64,000 nt of DNA from Carboxylicivirga taeanensis (lineage in GTDB: Bacteria > Bacteroidota > Bacteroidia > Bacteroidales > Marinilabiliaceae): NCBI RefSeq assembly GCF_051851475.1, contig NZ_JBPUSJ010000004.1:248001-312000 (forward strand), read 5' to 3'. Below are positions 9,467-19,364 of the stretch, piece by piece. Both the position numbers and the translations under genes were made by a program. The notes beneath the pieces were generated by a model that saw only the letters and a program-made list of their open reading frames with translations, made no database searches and had not been told where the DNA came from. Numbering within the stretch: position 1 is the stretch's first letter; each line of letters begins with the position of its first letter.

Positions 9467-10867
9467 ATGAGTCAAAGAGCAACTTCTCTGGATGTTTTTC
9501 GTGGATATGCCATTGTAACAATGATACTATCTGCCACCGTAGCCTATGGTGTTTTGCCAGGCTGGATGTACCATGCGCAAACTCCTCCGCCAACGCATGC
9601 ATTTAACGGATCAAATTTCGGAATTACCTGGGTAGACCTTGTATTTCCTTTCTTTTTATTTGCCATGGGGGCTTCTTTCCCCTTTTCTTTAGGTCGAAAA
9701 CGGGATAAGGGCATCAAACTTATCACCTTGCTTCGCGATAGCCTGATCAGGGGAGCTCAGTTAACTTTTTTTGCCATATTTATCCAGCACATGTATCCGC
9801 ATATTGTGAGTGCACCTCAGGACACAACTTCCTGGTTAATGGCAATTGGAGCATTCGTATTAATGTTCCCCATGTTTATGCGTATTCCATTAGCAATGCC
9901 ACAATGGGGACACTGGCTGATAAAAGGAGCCTCGTATCTGATTGCGGTAATCATCTTACTAAATACCGAGTATGCAAAAGGACGGGAATTCAGTCTGGGT
10001 TTCAGCAATATTATTATTCTGGTATTAGCAAATATGGCCATATTCGGCTCTTTGGCTTACCTGCTTACGCATGGTAAACGCCTGGCACGTATTGCTATCT
10101 TACCTTTGGTGATGGGAGTATTTTTGGCAAGCTCGAATGCCGAATCCTGGACCAGCGCCTTTTTTCATTGGACACCTTTGCCCTGGTTATATAAATTCTA
10201 TTATCTGAAATATTTATTTATAGTGATACCAGGCTCCATTGCGGGGGAATATTTACTGGAATGGACAAAGCAATCCGGCGCCGATAAGGCATCAGCAAAA
10301 CCAGCATATTTATACCCTGCTATCCTCATTGCCGCTGTTGGACTGATTGTAACTAATCTTTACTGTTTGTATATGCGGTATATGGTTCTCAACCTTGCTT
10401 TATCTGGTGTGTTGGTTGGTGCAATGTACTGGTTAATAAAACCCAATTCGGCCAATGGCATTTTTTGGCGCAGAATGCTGGTGGCAGGCACTTATTTACT
10501 CGCCCTGGGTTTGGTATTTGAAGGTTATGAGGGAGGAATCAGAAAAGATTCTTCAACCTACAGCTTCTATTTTGTCACTTCCGGATTAGCATTTTTTGCG
10601 ATGATGGCCTTCTCTATAATATGCGATGTCTATAAAATTAGAGGTGTTTTTAAAGGTTTTGAAATGGCTGGGCAGAATCCAATGATTGCTTATGTGGCAT
10701 CCAGTTTGGTAATTATGCCCTTGCTTAACTTGTGTCGCCTCACACAGTTTTTGGATATGCTTAATGCCAATGCGTGGACAGGTTTCCTAAGAGGCTTGAT
10801 TGTTACCACACTGGCCATGTTGCTGGCCATGTTTTTTACCCGTTTAAAGTGGTTTTGGAGAACATAA
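9467..10867 (+). CDS. DUF5009/HGSNAT-like multi-pass membrane acyltransferase
   Basis: A 466-residue inner-membrane protein with about eleven hydrophobic segments. The N-terminus RATSLDVFRGYAIVTMIL and the segment FGITWVDLVFPFFLFAMGASFPFSLGR match the DUF5009/heparan-alpha-glucosaminide N-acetyltransferase-like family (usual length 370-480 aa). The human relative moves acetyl from cytosolic acetyl-CoA across the membrane onto the terminal glucosamine of heparan. In this operon it could re-acetylate de-N-acetylated glucosamine ends so that the GH20 enzyme can cleave them (inference). Start ATG 9467 leaves no signal peptide before the first membrane segment, as is usual for the family. Confidence 0.85.
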   Translation: MSQRATSLDVFRGYAIVTMILSATVAYGVLPGWMYHAQTPPPTHAFNGSNFGITWVDLVFPFFLFAMGASFPFSLGRKRDKGIKLITLLRDSLIRGAQLTFFAIFIQHMYPHIVSAPQDTTSWLMAIGAFVLMFPMFMRIPLAMPQWGHWLIKGASYLIAVIILLNTEYAKGREFSLGFSNIIILVLANMAIFGSLAYLLTHGKRLARIAILPLVMGVFLASSNAESWTSAFFHWTPLPWLYKFYYLKYLFIVIPGSIAGEYLLEWTKQSGADKASAKPAYLYPAILIAAVGLIVTNLYCLYMRYMVLNLALSGVLVGAMYWLIKPNSANGIFWRRMLVAGTYLLALGLVFEGYEGGIRKDSSTYSFYFVTSGLAFFAMMAFSIICDVYKIRGVFKGFEMAGQNPMIAYVASSLVIMPLLNLCRLTQFLDMLNANAWTGFLRGLIVTTLAMLLAMFFTRLKWFWRT

Positions 10868-10886
10868 ACACTGTTTAGTATATAAA

Positions 10887-11969
10887 ATGAATAGTATGAC
10901 TGTCAGATTTTTAATGATTTGCTTTGGCCTGTTTTGGGGTGTATGTGCTCAGTCGCAACAAAAGTATTATGATGCAGCCTCGTTTCCTCTATATGGAAAA
11001 GTAACCAACGAAACCGGCTCTCGTTATGAGCGTTTACCAGCCAGTCTGGAAGGGCAGGTGCGCGACCGCTTATTTTACTTAGGAACTAATAGTGCCGGGT
11101 TATATTTACGTTTTCGCAGCAATGCCAAAACGATTTCGGCCAGTTGGGAACTCACTGGCAATGTAGGATTAAACCATATGGCAGCAGTTGGTGTTAAGGG
11201 CCTTGATTTATATGGTTATAAAAATGGAGAGTGGCGTTTTGTTAACTCGGGTAAGCCAACAGGAAAAAAGACGACGGCAACCATCATCGATAACATGAAA
11301 GGGGAGATGTGTGAATACATGCTCTATTTGCCATTGTATGATGGGCTTGAGGCCTTAAGAATTGGCGTAGACTCAACAGCACTTATTGAGCAACCACAAT
11401 TAGCTTCGCCCGTTTCTGAAAAACCCGTTGTTTTTTATGGAACCAGTATCACACAGGGAGCATGTGCTTCGCGTCCTGGCATGGCTGCTACCAATATATT
11501 GAGCCGTCGATTGAACCGGGAGGTAATCAATCTTGGTTTCAGTGGAAACGGCCAGCTGGATTATGAAATTGCTGATGTAATGGCTGGTTCTGAGGCCTCT
11601 GTATTTGTTCTTGATTTTGTACCTAATGTCACCAATCAGCAAATTATAGATAAAACAGAAGAGTTTGTTCGTCGTTTGCGTGTAAAGCATCCTAAAACGC
11701 CTGTCATCATTATTGGAAGCATTCTATTTCCACATGGGCAGTTTGATCAGCATATCAGTGCCGTGGTAAATGAAAAAAATGAATCATTAGCAGCCATCTG
11801 CAAGGATCTGAAGAAAAAGGGCGATAAGTACCTGCGTTATGTTTCGCCGGAACACCTGATTGGAGATGATGGTGAGCCAACCGTTGATGGTATTCACCTC
11901 ACAGATCTGGGTTTTAGCCGCTATGCTGAAAATATGTATCCCATTATTAAGAAATATTTAAAGAAATAA
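10887..11969 (+). CDS. SGNH/GDSL hydrolase with N-terminal beta domain (carbohydrate esterase-like)
   Basis: A 360-residue exported protein; signal ends GVCAQSQQ. The N-terminal ~150 residues are the beta-sandwich found in secreted SGNH esterases (LYLRFRSNAKTISASWEL). The catalytic domain begins PVVFYGTSITQGACASRPGM (block I, Ser187), continues NLGFSGNGQLDYEIADVM (block II Gly) and LDFVPN (block III Asn), and ends with block V DGIHLTDLGF (Asp/His). It probably removes acyl groups from a sugar. It ends one base before the GH20 start, so the two are likely translationally linked. Confidence 0.9.
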   Translation: MNSMTVRFLMICFGLFWGVCAQSQQKYYDAASFPLYGKVTNETGSRYERLPASLEGQVRDRLFYLGTNSAGLYLRFRSNAKTISASWELTGNVGLNHMAAVGVKGLDLYGYKNGEWRFVNSGKPTGKKTTATIIDNMKGEMCEYMLYLPLYDGLEALRIGVDSTALIEQPQLASPVSEKPVVFYGTSITQGACASRPGMAATNILSRRLNREVINLGFSGNGQLDYEIADVMAGSEASVFVLDFVPNVTNQQIIDKTEEFVRRLRVKHPKTPVIIIGSILFPHGQFDQHISAVVNEKNESLAAICKDLKKKGDKYLRYVSPEHLIGDDGEPTVDGIHLTDLGFSRYAENMYPIIKKYLKK

Positions 11970-11970
11970 T

Positions 11971-14277
11971 ATGAGATCATTGTTGATAGGCGTTGTTTTA
12001 TTTGCCTTTGTGGCATGTAAACCAGGTGCTGACAAGAGCCCCGTAGGAATTATTCCACTGCCCCAGAGCGTAGTCGAAACAGGTGTGCAACTGCGCTGGC
12101 AAAATACGGATGCCATTCATATATCTTACGACAGTTCATTTTTTCAGCCTGTAGCTAAGCAGATGTGTCAATTGCTGACTAGTAACTATCAAATGAACTG
12201 CATGCTCACCCAGAAGCGAGTATCTGCTAATGTTGCTTTTGTTTATAAGGCTTTTGAAAACCAAGAAAAATACCGGTTGCAGATTTCTGATAGCAGAGTG
12301 GTGGTTGAGGCCGCTTCTGCCTCTGCTGCCTTCTTTGGATTTCAATCCTTAAAGCAATTGCTGCCCCTTAAAAATGAATTCGATGGTCAATCCATTTCCT
12401 TACCAGGCGTATTGATTGAAGATGAGCCTGCTAATGCCTATAGAGGTGTTCACTTAGATGTGGCCAGACATTTTTTTACAGCGGATTCTATAAAACGCTT
12501 TATTGATATGCTGGCCTTACACAAGATAAATACCTTTCATTGGCACCTAACCGATGATCAGGGGTGGCGTTTGGAGATTAAAAAGTATCCGAAATTAACT
12601 CAAGTGGGAGCCTGCAGAGAACGTACTGTCATTGGCCGGAATTCGCCCGATTATGATGAGCAGCCTCATGGGGGCTATTACACTCAGGATGAGGTTCGTG
12701 ATATAGTAGGTTACGCGGCAGAACGTTACATCACTGTAATACCCGAAATTGATATGCCGGGCCACATGGTGGCTGCATTAACAGCTTACCCAGAATTAGG
12801 GTGCCAAAACAAACAACTAAAGGTGGCCGATAAGTGGGGTGTGTTCGAAGATGTATTGTGTGTAGGCAAGGAGGAATCCTATGAGTTTATTTACTGCGTT
12901 CTGGATGAGGTAATGGATTTATTCCCTTCAAAGTATATTCACATTGGAGGAGACGAATGTCCAAAAACGCGGTGGGAGAGCTGTAAGCACTGTCAAAAGG
13001 AAATTAAAGCTTTAGGGTTTAAGTCAGATGACCATTTTACGGCCGAACAGAAGTTGCAGAGTTATTTTACCCGAAAAGTGGAGAATCATCTCAATAAAAA
13101 CGGGCGTTACTTAATTGGCTGGGACGAAATTCTTGAAGGTGGTGTGTCACCAACAGCAACCGTCATGGCCTGGAGAGGTGTAGGGCACGGGCTAAAAGCC
13201 GCACAGCTTGGTAATAAAGTGGTTCTGTCACCCAATACACATGTGTATTTCGATTATTACCAGACAAAAGATATCCTGAATGAACCATTGGCCATTGGAG
13301 GGAGTACAACATTGGAAATGGTTTATAACTGGGACCCATTCGAGAAAGTGGAATCACCAGAGGCAAAAGGCAATATTATAGGTTTGCAGGCTAATATTTG
13401 GACAGAATATATAAAAACCTTCAAACACGTTGAGTACATGCTACTGCCTCGTTTGGCGGCCTTTAGTGAAGTAGCATGGAGCAGTGCAGACAAGGATTAC
13501 GATGCCTTTCAGCAGCGTTTGGAAAGAATGCTTTTAGTCTATGATGCGGCCGGATATAATTATGCCAAACACATCTTTGACATTAAGAAGGAGTGCTTGC
13601 GCGATACCGTTGAAAATACGATGGCTCTTCAATTATCGACCTATGGCAGCGGTGAAATTCGTTTCACCACCGACGGTTCAACACCCGATAGAAACAGTCA
13701 ATTGTACACAGGGCCAATTGCTATTGATCAAAGTATGGTGGTGAAGGCCATTGCTTATCATGGGGAGCATGCCTCAAGAGTGTTGGAACAATCATTCAGC
13801 TTTAACAAAGCCACTTTAAAGCCAATCCAATTAAATACACCAGCCTATCATGATTATGCCTTTAATGGCGCTTTATTGTTAAATGATGGGCTCACCGGGC
13901 AAAAAAATTACAAATCTGGCTATTGGTTGGGGTATAACAATGAGGATTTATCGGTAACCATTGATTTAAAACAGGAAACACCCATACAGTCTATTGCTCT
14001 CAATGCTTTTGTGTCGACAGCCGACTGGATATTCAGACCAACTTATATTGAAGTTCATTTCTCAGATGACAATGAAACCTATCATTTTACCAAGTCGGTG
14101 TCTTTGGATAAATGTACCAGTAATGTTTTTGAGATTGAGAACTATACAATCAACTTCAAGAAGTACAATACCCGATTTGTGAAAATAATTGTAGGTAGTA
14201 ATCGGAACATACCCGAGTGGCATCCGGCTAAAGGAAAGCCCGCCTTCATTTTTGTTGATGAAATTGAAATACACTAG
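11971..14277 (+). CDS. GH20 beta-N-acetylhexosaminidase lipoprotein with C-terminal discoidin-like domain
   Basis: A 768-residue lipoprotein (signal ending FVACKPG). Residues ~25-140 are the GH20b domain. The TIM barrel (~145-500) shows YRGVHLDVARHFF, KINTFHWHLTDDQGWRLEIK, VIPEIDMPGHMVAAL and the catalytic pair HIGGDECPKTRW (Asp328-Glu329), of which Asp polarises the N-acetyl group and Glu is the acid. Then come a chitobiase-type C-terminal element (FTTDGSTPDRNSQLYTGPI) and an F5/8-type C-like domain to the end. It releases terminal beta-GlcNAc or GalNAc from glycans in the periplasm or at the surface. All catalytic residues appear intact and the length is normal. Confidence 0.95.
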   Translation: MRSLLIGVVLFAFVACKPGADKSPVGIIPLPQSVVETGVQLRWQNTDAIHISYDSSFFQPVAKQMCQLLTSNYQMNCMLTQKRVSANVAFVYKAFENQEKYRLQISDSRVVVEAASASAAFFGFQSLKQLLPLKNEFDGQSISLPGVLIEDEPANAYRGVHLDVARHFFTADSIKRFIDMLALHKINTFHWHLTDDQGWRLEIKKYPKLTQVGACRERTVIGRNSPDYDEQPHGGYYTQDEVRDIVGYAAERYITVIPEIDMPGHMVAALTAYPELGCQNKQLKVADKWGVFEDVLCVGKEESYEFIYCVLDEVMDLFPSKYIHIGGDECPKTRWESCKHCQKEIKALGFKSDDHFTAEQKLQSYFTRKVENHLNKNGRYLIGWDEILEGGVSPTATVMAWRGVGHGLKAAQLGNKVVLSPNTHVYFDYYQTKDILNEPLAIGGSTTLEMVYNWDPFEKVESPEAKGNIIGLQANIWTEYIKTFKHVEYMLLPRLAAFSEVAWSSADKDYDAFQQRLERMLLVYDAAGYNYAKHIFDIKKECLRDTVENTMALQLSTYGSGEIRFTTDGSTPDRNSQLYTGPIAIDQSMVVKAIAYHGEHASRVLEQSFSFNKATLKPIQLNTPAYHDYAFNGALLLNDGLTGQKNYKSGYWLGYNNEDLSVTIDLKQETPIQSIALNAFVSTADWIFRPTYIEVHFSDDNETYHFTKSVSLDKCTSNVFEIENYTINFKKYNTRFVKIIVGSNRNIPEWHPAKGKPAFIFVDEIEIH

Positions 14278-14315
14278 AAAATTATTATAACAATCAATAT
14301 CAATAATTAATTATC

Positions 14316-15626
14316 ATGAAAAAAACGAGTGTTTTATTTTTGATCTTCGCGATCGTATTAGCGGCCTGTAATTCGGTGCCGCAAAAGAAAAAGGGAAAAG
14401 AAAAATTGATGTGGTTTGATGCGACCGCCAACTTTGAACGCTTTAGTAATAAAGATAGTATTGATTTTTACCTGGAAAAGATTGCCGACTTAGGGTTTAC
14501 GCATGCAGTAGTGGATGTGCGACCAATTGATGGAAGTGTGCTGTACCCTAGTAAAATAGCTAACGAATTAAAGGAGTGGAAAGGCTACAAGCGGGGCGAT
14601 TTTGACTACTTAGGCTACTTTATTCAAGCAGGACACAAGTATGGTTTAGAGGTGCATGCCTCGTTAAATATATTTGTTGCAGGGCATAACCATTTCGATC
14701 TCGGACCTGTTTACGAAGATCACCCTGAGTGGGGAACAATTGTATACAGCCCAGAACAAGGCCTGACTAGCATTACGAACCTAAAAAATAAGTATAGTGC
14801 CATGGTTAACCCTGTTAATATGGAGTACCAGGCATACATTATTTCTATTTTGGAGGAAGTAACAACTATGTATCCCAAATTGGATGGTATTATTACCGAT
14901 AGAGTGAGATACGACGGAATAATGGGTGATTTTAGTGATTTATCAAAAGCAACTTTTGAGAAAGTAATTGGTCAGAATGTGGCGAACTGGCCAACAGATA
15001 TTTACGAGTGGCAAAAGGATGAAAACGGTAAAAATAAGCGGGTAGACGGGCCTTTATTTAAGCAATGGATCGAGTGGAGAGCACAGGTAATTTATGACTT
15101 TATGGCTAAGTCTAGAGCTGCCGTGAAGGCCATCAATCCTGATATCAGCTATGGAACTTATACCGGCGCTTGGTACCCTTCTTACTACGAAGTCGGGGTT
15201 AACTGGGCGAGTAAAAACTATGATCCGTCACAAGAATTTGACTGGGCCAGTGCCGAGTATAAAAATACAGGTTATGCCGAGTTGATGGATTTATACACAA
15301 CAGGTAACTATTATACGAATGTTACCATCGAGGAGCACCGCGCGAAAAACGAAGCTGTTTGGAACGAAACGGATAGTGAAGCTCAAAAAGGTGATTGGTA
15401 CTGTGTTGAAGGAAGTTGTAAAAACTTGCGTCGGATCCTAGGTGACAATAAGTTTTACGGTGGAATTTTGGTGGACCAGTTTTACAATAACCGACCACAG
15501 TTGAGCCAAACCATCGCTATGAACATTAAAGAATCAGATGGTTTAATGGTTTTTGATATTGTACATATCATTGACGAAAACCTTTGGAAAGAGGTGGAAG
15601 AAGGCCTTAAAGCCGAATTTGAATAA
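14316..15626 (+). CDS. GHL10-like (alpha-amylase-fold) glycoside hydrolase lipoprotein, second copy
   Basis: A 436-residue lipoprotein (MKKTSVLFLIFAIVLAAC). It is clearly paralogous to the gene at 3743: LMWFDATANFERF, GFTHAVVDVRPIDGSV, GYFIQAGHKYGLEVHASLNIF, DGIITDRVRYD, VNWASKNYDPSQEFDWAS. Compared with the first copy it has an extra stretch around residues 340-375 (EEHRAKNEAVWNETDSEAQ) and ends IVHIIDENLWKEVEEGL. Two related but diverged copies flanking one operon suggest different linkages or chain lengths on the same polymer. Last gene of the operon: two hairpins follow it. Confidence 0.82.
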   Translation: MKKTSVLFLIFAIVLAACNSVPQKKKGKEKLMWFDATANFERFSNKDSIDFYLEKIADLGFTHAVVDVRPIDGSVLYPSKIANELKEWKGYKRGDFDYLGYFIQAGHKYGLEVHASLNIFVAGHNHFDLGPVYEDHPEWGTIVYSPEQGLTSITNLKNKYSAMVNPVNMEYQAYIISILEEVTTMYPKLDGIITDRVRYDGIMGDFSDLSKATFEKVIGQNVANWPTDIYEWQKDENGKNKRVDGPLFKQWIEWRAQVIYDFMAKSRAAVKAINPDISYGTYTGAWYPSYYEVGVNWASKNYDPSQEFDWASAEYKNTGYAELMDLYTTGNYYTNVTIEEHRAKNEAVWNETDSEAQKGDWYCVEGSCKNLRRILGDNKFYGGILVDQFYNNRPQLSQTIAMNIKESDGLMVFDIVHIIDENLWKEVEEGLKAEFE

Positions 15627-15648
15627 ACTATATGCCAGAGTATTATAG

Positions 15649-15682
15649 CCTGTTTGATGGGGCACTTGCTGCATCAAACAGG
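15649..15682 (+). terminator. Perfect 11-bp inverted repeat after the PUL A operon (no T-tract)
   Basis: CCTGTTTGATG (15649-15659) pairs with CATCAAACAGG (15672-15682) around a 12-base loop, 23 bases after the stop codon. No T-run follows, so it may be a 3'-end stabilising stem rather than a terminator by itself. The true terminator candidate lies 57 bases downstream. Confidence 0.5.
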
Positions 15683-15738
15683 CGCTGAGTAGTGCTGCTA
15701 AAATCTAAAACTAACAACTGCCTTGCGCATTTGTGTTG

Positions 15739-15774
15739 AGCCACCTTCTTGTTTTCAGGAAGGTGGCTTTTGTT
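15739..15774 (+). terminator. Intrinsic terminator of the PUL A operon
   Basis: The arms AGCCACCTTC (15739-15748) and GAAGGTGGCT (15759-15768) form a perfect 10-bp stem with a 10-base loop, followed by TTTGTTATTT. It is placed correctly to end the operon that finishes at 15626. Confidence 0.85.
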
Positions 15775-16113
15775 ATTTATGCTTGGCCTGCTTTTTTAAA
15801 GTATTTATTTCAATCATGTCAGGTTAGAATGGCGCTGGTATGGATACTTGCAAATATTGGTGTATGCCTTGGCCAATAATTGACAAGTTGGCTTCATCTT
15901 TCTTCCTTTTAACTATTTCTTTGTTGGGCCATAATTTCCAGATACAGATTACGGAGTACAGGCTTCAAAACTTAGCAAGACAATGATTAAAATTAAAATA
16001 GGAAGCACAAGCAGGGAAAAGAATTTCTGATTGGATTTTTGTTTTTCATTAAATATCATGAAATTACAGGCATGATAGTCGTATTATTAACCCTTTAACA
16101 AATCTATAAAAGA
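15775..16113 (+). other. Intergenic stretch before the tricorn protease gene
   Basis: No open frame with coding character, repeat or RNA was recognised here. It should contain the promoter of the gene at 16114, but I found no convincing TAnnTTTG match close to the start. Confidence 0.5.
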
Positions 16114-19100
16114 ATGCAAAAATCGATCTTTTCAATACTGTTTTTATGTGTTTGGGCGGCCGCACATGCTCAAATTGATGCGCGGATGTTTCGGTATCCC
16201 GACATTAGTAAAACCCAAATCACTTTCACCTATGCCGGCGATATCTGGATTGTGGATAAAGACGGCGGCACCGCTACAAAATTAAGCTCTCCTAAAGGTG
16301 AAGAGGCCTTTCCTAAGTTTTCTCCCGATGGCCAAACCATTGCCTTTAGCGGCAATTATTCAGGAAACATGGATGTTTACTCCATTCCGGTAAACGGTGG
16401 CGTGCCCACGCGCCATACCTGGCATGGCTATGACGATAGGGTGGTTGACTGGCACCCCAACGGCACTCAGGTATTGTTTGCCTCGGCGCGTAAAAGTGGT
16501 AAAATGCGATGGAACCAGTTTTACTTAACCCAGCCCGAAACAGGACTGCCTCAAAAACTGGCCATCGAACATGCCGAGTTTGGGTCTTTTTCAGAAGACG
16601 GACAAACCATTGCCTTTACCGATAAAAGCAGGTTAACACGCACCTGGAAAAGGTATCGTGGAGGTACTGCCCCAGATATATGGCTGATGAATCTGGAAAC
16701 CAAATCGGCCGAAAAGATCGCCAAACATGCCGCCAATAATGAGTTGCCAATGATGAAGGGCAATGAAGTGTATTTCTTGTCAGACCGTGGTGATGCCAAG
16801 CGTTTTAACCTGTGGAAATACGACCTAACGACCAAAGAGGTGAAACAGCTGACGCAGTTTACCGATACCGATGTGCATTACCCTTCTATGGGGCCCGATG
16901 ACATTGTTTTTGAAGCCGCCGGCAAGCTGTATGTCTACAATATCGCAGCGGGTAGCAGCAAGGAGGTTAAAGTGAATGTAGTGACGGACCAACAAAGCCT
17001 ATTGCCTCAAAACATTGATTTAAAAGGCCGGTTCTCCAATGCGTTTATTGCGCACGATGCCAAACGAGTGGTGCTGGAAGCACGAGGCGAAATATTTACC
17101 GTACCTGCTGAGCACGGATATACCATCAACCTCACACAGACTTCGGGTGTGGCAGAACGCTCACCGGCTTGGTCGCCTAACGGCAAATACCTGGCATATT
17201 GGAGCGATGCCACTGGAGAATACCAGTTGGTACTGCGTAACATGGAGGATGGCTCAACCCAAACCATCACCTCGTTTACCAATGGCTTTCGTTACAGTTT
17301 GCATTGGTCGCCCGACAGTAAAAAACTGGCTTTTATAGAGCAGAACATGGAAATTAAGGTGGTATTTATCGACACGAAAGAGGTACTCACCATCGATAAA
17401 CAGTTGTATTATTTTCACGGAGGTTTAAGTAGTTTCAGCGTTTCATGGGATGCCAATAGTCAGTGGCTGGCCTATGCCAAAGATACCGATAAAAGAACAT
17501 CGGCCATTGCATTGTTCGATATTGCCAATCGCCGTTTATACCAGGTAACCAGTGGTTATTATAACGACGCCAACCCGGTGTTTGATGTGGAGGGTAAATA
17601 CTTGTATTTTACCACCAATCGTCATTTTAATCCCGAATACAGCGATTTCGACAACAGCTTTATTTATCCAAAGTCAACCCTGCTGGCTGCCGTACCTTTA
17701 ACAAAAGACACGGCCTCTCCTTTATCGTTCCGTAACGATAGCGTTGAAATAAAGAAGGACGATAAAAAAGAGTCCGATAAGGAGAAAAAAGGAGAGGATG
17801 ACACGGATGATTCTAATGACGAAACTAAAGACACCAGAATTGATATTGACGGGTTCGAGAGCCGCATCGTTATGCTGTCTGTTAAAAATGGCGACTATAG
17901 CAACATAGCTTCGGTGGAGGGCAAGGTGTTGTTTATGGCCGGGGATGATGATAAACGTACGCTCAAATACTACGATCTGGAAGAGCGTGAAGAAAAAACC
18001 ATTGTGAAAGATATTGACGGCTATCAAGTCGCCGCTAATGGAGAAAAATTACTGGTAAGAAAAGAGCAGGTGCTGGCTATTATTTCGCCTTCTGAAGATC
18101 AGAAATTGGATAAGCCTTTAAATACCAAGGAGCTGAGAGTTGCCATCCATCCAAAAGAAGAGTGGTTGCAAATCTATCGCGATGCCTGGCGCATGGAGCG
18201 CGATTTCTTTTACGATAAAAACATGCATGGACTGGATTGGCAAGCCATCTACCAACAGTATCTGCCTTTACTGGAAGCCTGTGTAACCCGTTGGGATGTG
18301 AATTTTGTATTGGGTGAGATGATTGGCGAATTGAATGCCTCACATGCCTATAAAGGAGGAGGAGATACCGAAAAGGCTCAAAAACTGGCCGTAGGTTACC
18401 TTGGTGTTGACTTTGCGGTTAAAGACAATCATTACATCATCAGCCACATCGTAAAAGGCAGCACCTGGGATGCAGAAGTTGTTTCACCTTTGACGGCATC
18501 GGGTGTAAAGGTTAATGAGGGCGATTATTTATTGGCTGTGAACGGCACCCCGGTAGATGTGAATGCATCGCCATATTCCGCCTTGCAAGGCTACGCCGGC
18601 AAAACCATTGAATTAACAGTGAATAGTGTACCTCAATTGGCTGGTGCCCGAAAGGTTGTGGTTACGGCCATGGAGGACGAGTACCGCCTGCGTAACCTCC
18701 AATGGATCGAAAGCAAACGGGCCCGTGTGGCAGAAGCAAGCAACGGGCAGGTAGGCTATATTTATGTGCCCAGTACAGGTATCGATGGACAAAATGAGTT
18801 GGTGCGACAGTTTATGGGGCAATGGACCAAAAGCGCCTTAATTATCGACGAACGCTTTAATAACGGCGGACAAATACCTGACCGTTTTATAGAGCTCTTG
18901 AATCGTAAGCCTCTGGCCTTTTGGGCCGTGCGCGACGGTCAAGACTGGCAGTGGCCTCCGGTAGCTCATTTTGGGCCTAAAGTGATGTTGATTAATGGTT
19001 GGAGTGGTTCAGGAGGTGATGCCTTCCCCGACTATTTCCGTAAGGCCGGCTTAGGCCAACTGGTGGGTACACGCACCTGGGGCGGACTAATTGGTATTTC

Positions 19101-19347
19101 AGGTATGCCGCCACTCATCGATGGTGGAACAGTAACCGCGCCAACTTTCCGTATGTACGACCCTTATACCGGGGAATGGTTTAAAGAAGGGCACGGCGTT
19201 GATCCAGATGTGGAAGTGGATGAAGATGCGGGTCAGTTAGCCAAAAATATTGACCCACAGCTGGAAAAAGCCATTGAGGTTATCCTTAAAGAATTAGAAA
19301 CGAAAAAGTATGTAAAACCCGACCATCAGGAATTTGAGGTGCGTTAG
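16114..19347 (+). CDS. Tricorn-type S41 family protease
   Basis: A 1077-residue exported protein (signal ending WAAAHAQI). Residues ~25-330 and ~330-560 form two TolB/WD-like propellers (GKYLAYWSDATGEYQLVL, HWSPDSKKLAFIEQN). A charged linker at ~545-575 (KKDDKKESDKEKKGEDD) is followed by the tricorn C1 helical domain (LQIYRDAWRMERDFFYDKNMHGLDW), a PDZ domain (~770-860) and the S41 catalytic domain with INGWSGSGGDAFPDYF (Ser964-966 region) and GTRTWGGLIG. Archaeal tricorn degrades peptides released by the proteasome; bacterial homologues are periplasmic peptidases. It stands alone between two hairpins, so it is probably a housekeeping unit unrelated to the PULs. Confidence 0.95.
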   Translation: MQKSIFSILFLCVWAAAHAQIDARMFRYPDISKTQITFTYAGDIWIVDKDGGTATKLSSPKGEEAFPKFSPDGQTIAFSGNYSGNMDVYSIPVNGGVPTRHTWHGYDDRVVDWHPNGTQVLFASARKSGKMRWNQFYLTQPETGLPQKLAIEHAEFGSFSEDGQTIAFTDKSRLTRTWKRYRGGTAPDIWLMNLETKSAEKIAKHAANNELPMMKGNEVYFLSDRGDAKRFNLWKYDLTTKEVKQLTQFTDTDVHYPSMGPDDIVFEAAGKLYVYNIAAGSSKEVKVNVVTDQQSLLPQNIDLKGRFSNAFIAHDAKRVVLEARGEIFTVPAEHGYTINLTQTSGVAERSPAWSPNGKYLAYWSDATGEYQLVLRNMEDGSTQTITSFTNGFRYSLHWSPDSKKLAFIEQNMEIKVVFIDTKEVLTIDKQLYYFHGGLSSFSVSWDANSQWLAYAKDTDKRTSAIALFDIANRRLYQVTSGYYNDANPVFDVEGKYLYFTTNRHFNPEYSDFDNSFIYPKSTLLAAVPLTKDTASPLSFRNDSVEIKKDDKKESDKEKKGEDDTDDSNDETKDTRIDIDGFESRIVMLSVKNGDYSNIASVEGKVLFMAGDDDKRTLKYYDLEEREEKTIVKDIDGYQVAANGEKLLVRKEQVLAIISPSEDQKLDKPLNTKELRVAIHPKEEWLQIYRDAWRMERDFFYDKNMHGLDWQAIYQQYLPLLEACVTRWDVNFVLGEMIGELNASHAYKGGGDTEKAQKLAVGYLGVDFAVKDNHYIISHIVKGSTWDAEVVSPLTASGVKVNEGDYLLAVNGTPVDVNASPYSALQGYAGKTIELTVNSVPQLAGARKVVVTAMEDEYRLRNLQWIESKRARVAEASNGQVGYIYVPSTGIDGQNELVRQFMGQWTKSALIIDERFNNGGQIPDRFIELLNRKPLAFWAVRDGQDWQWPPVAHFGPKVMLINGWSGSGGDAFPDYFRKAGLGQLVGTRTWGGLIGISGMPPLIDGGTVTAPTFRMYDPYTGEWFKEGHGVDPDVEVDEDAGQLAKNIDPQLEKAIEVILKELETKKYVKPDHQEFEVR

Positions 19348-19364
19348 TCAGAAATCATAAACTT

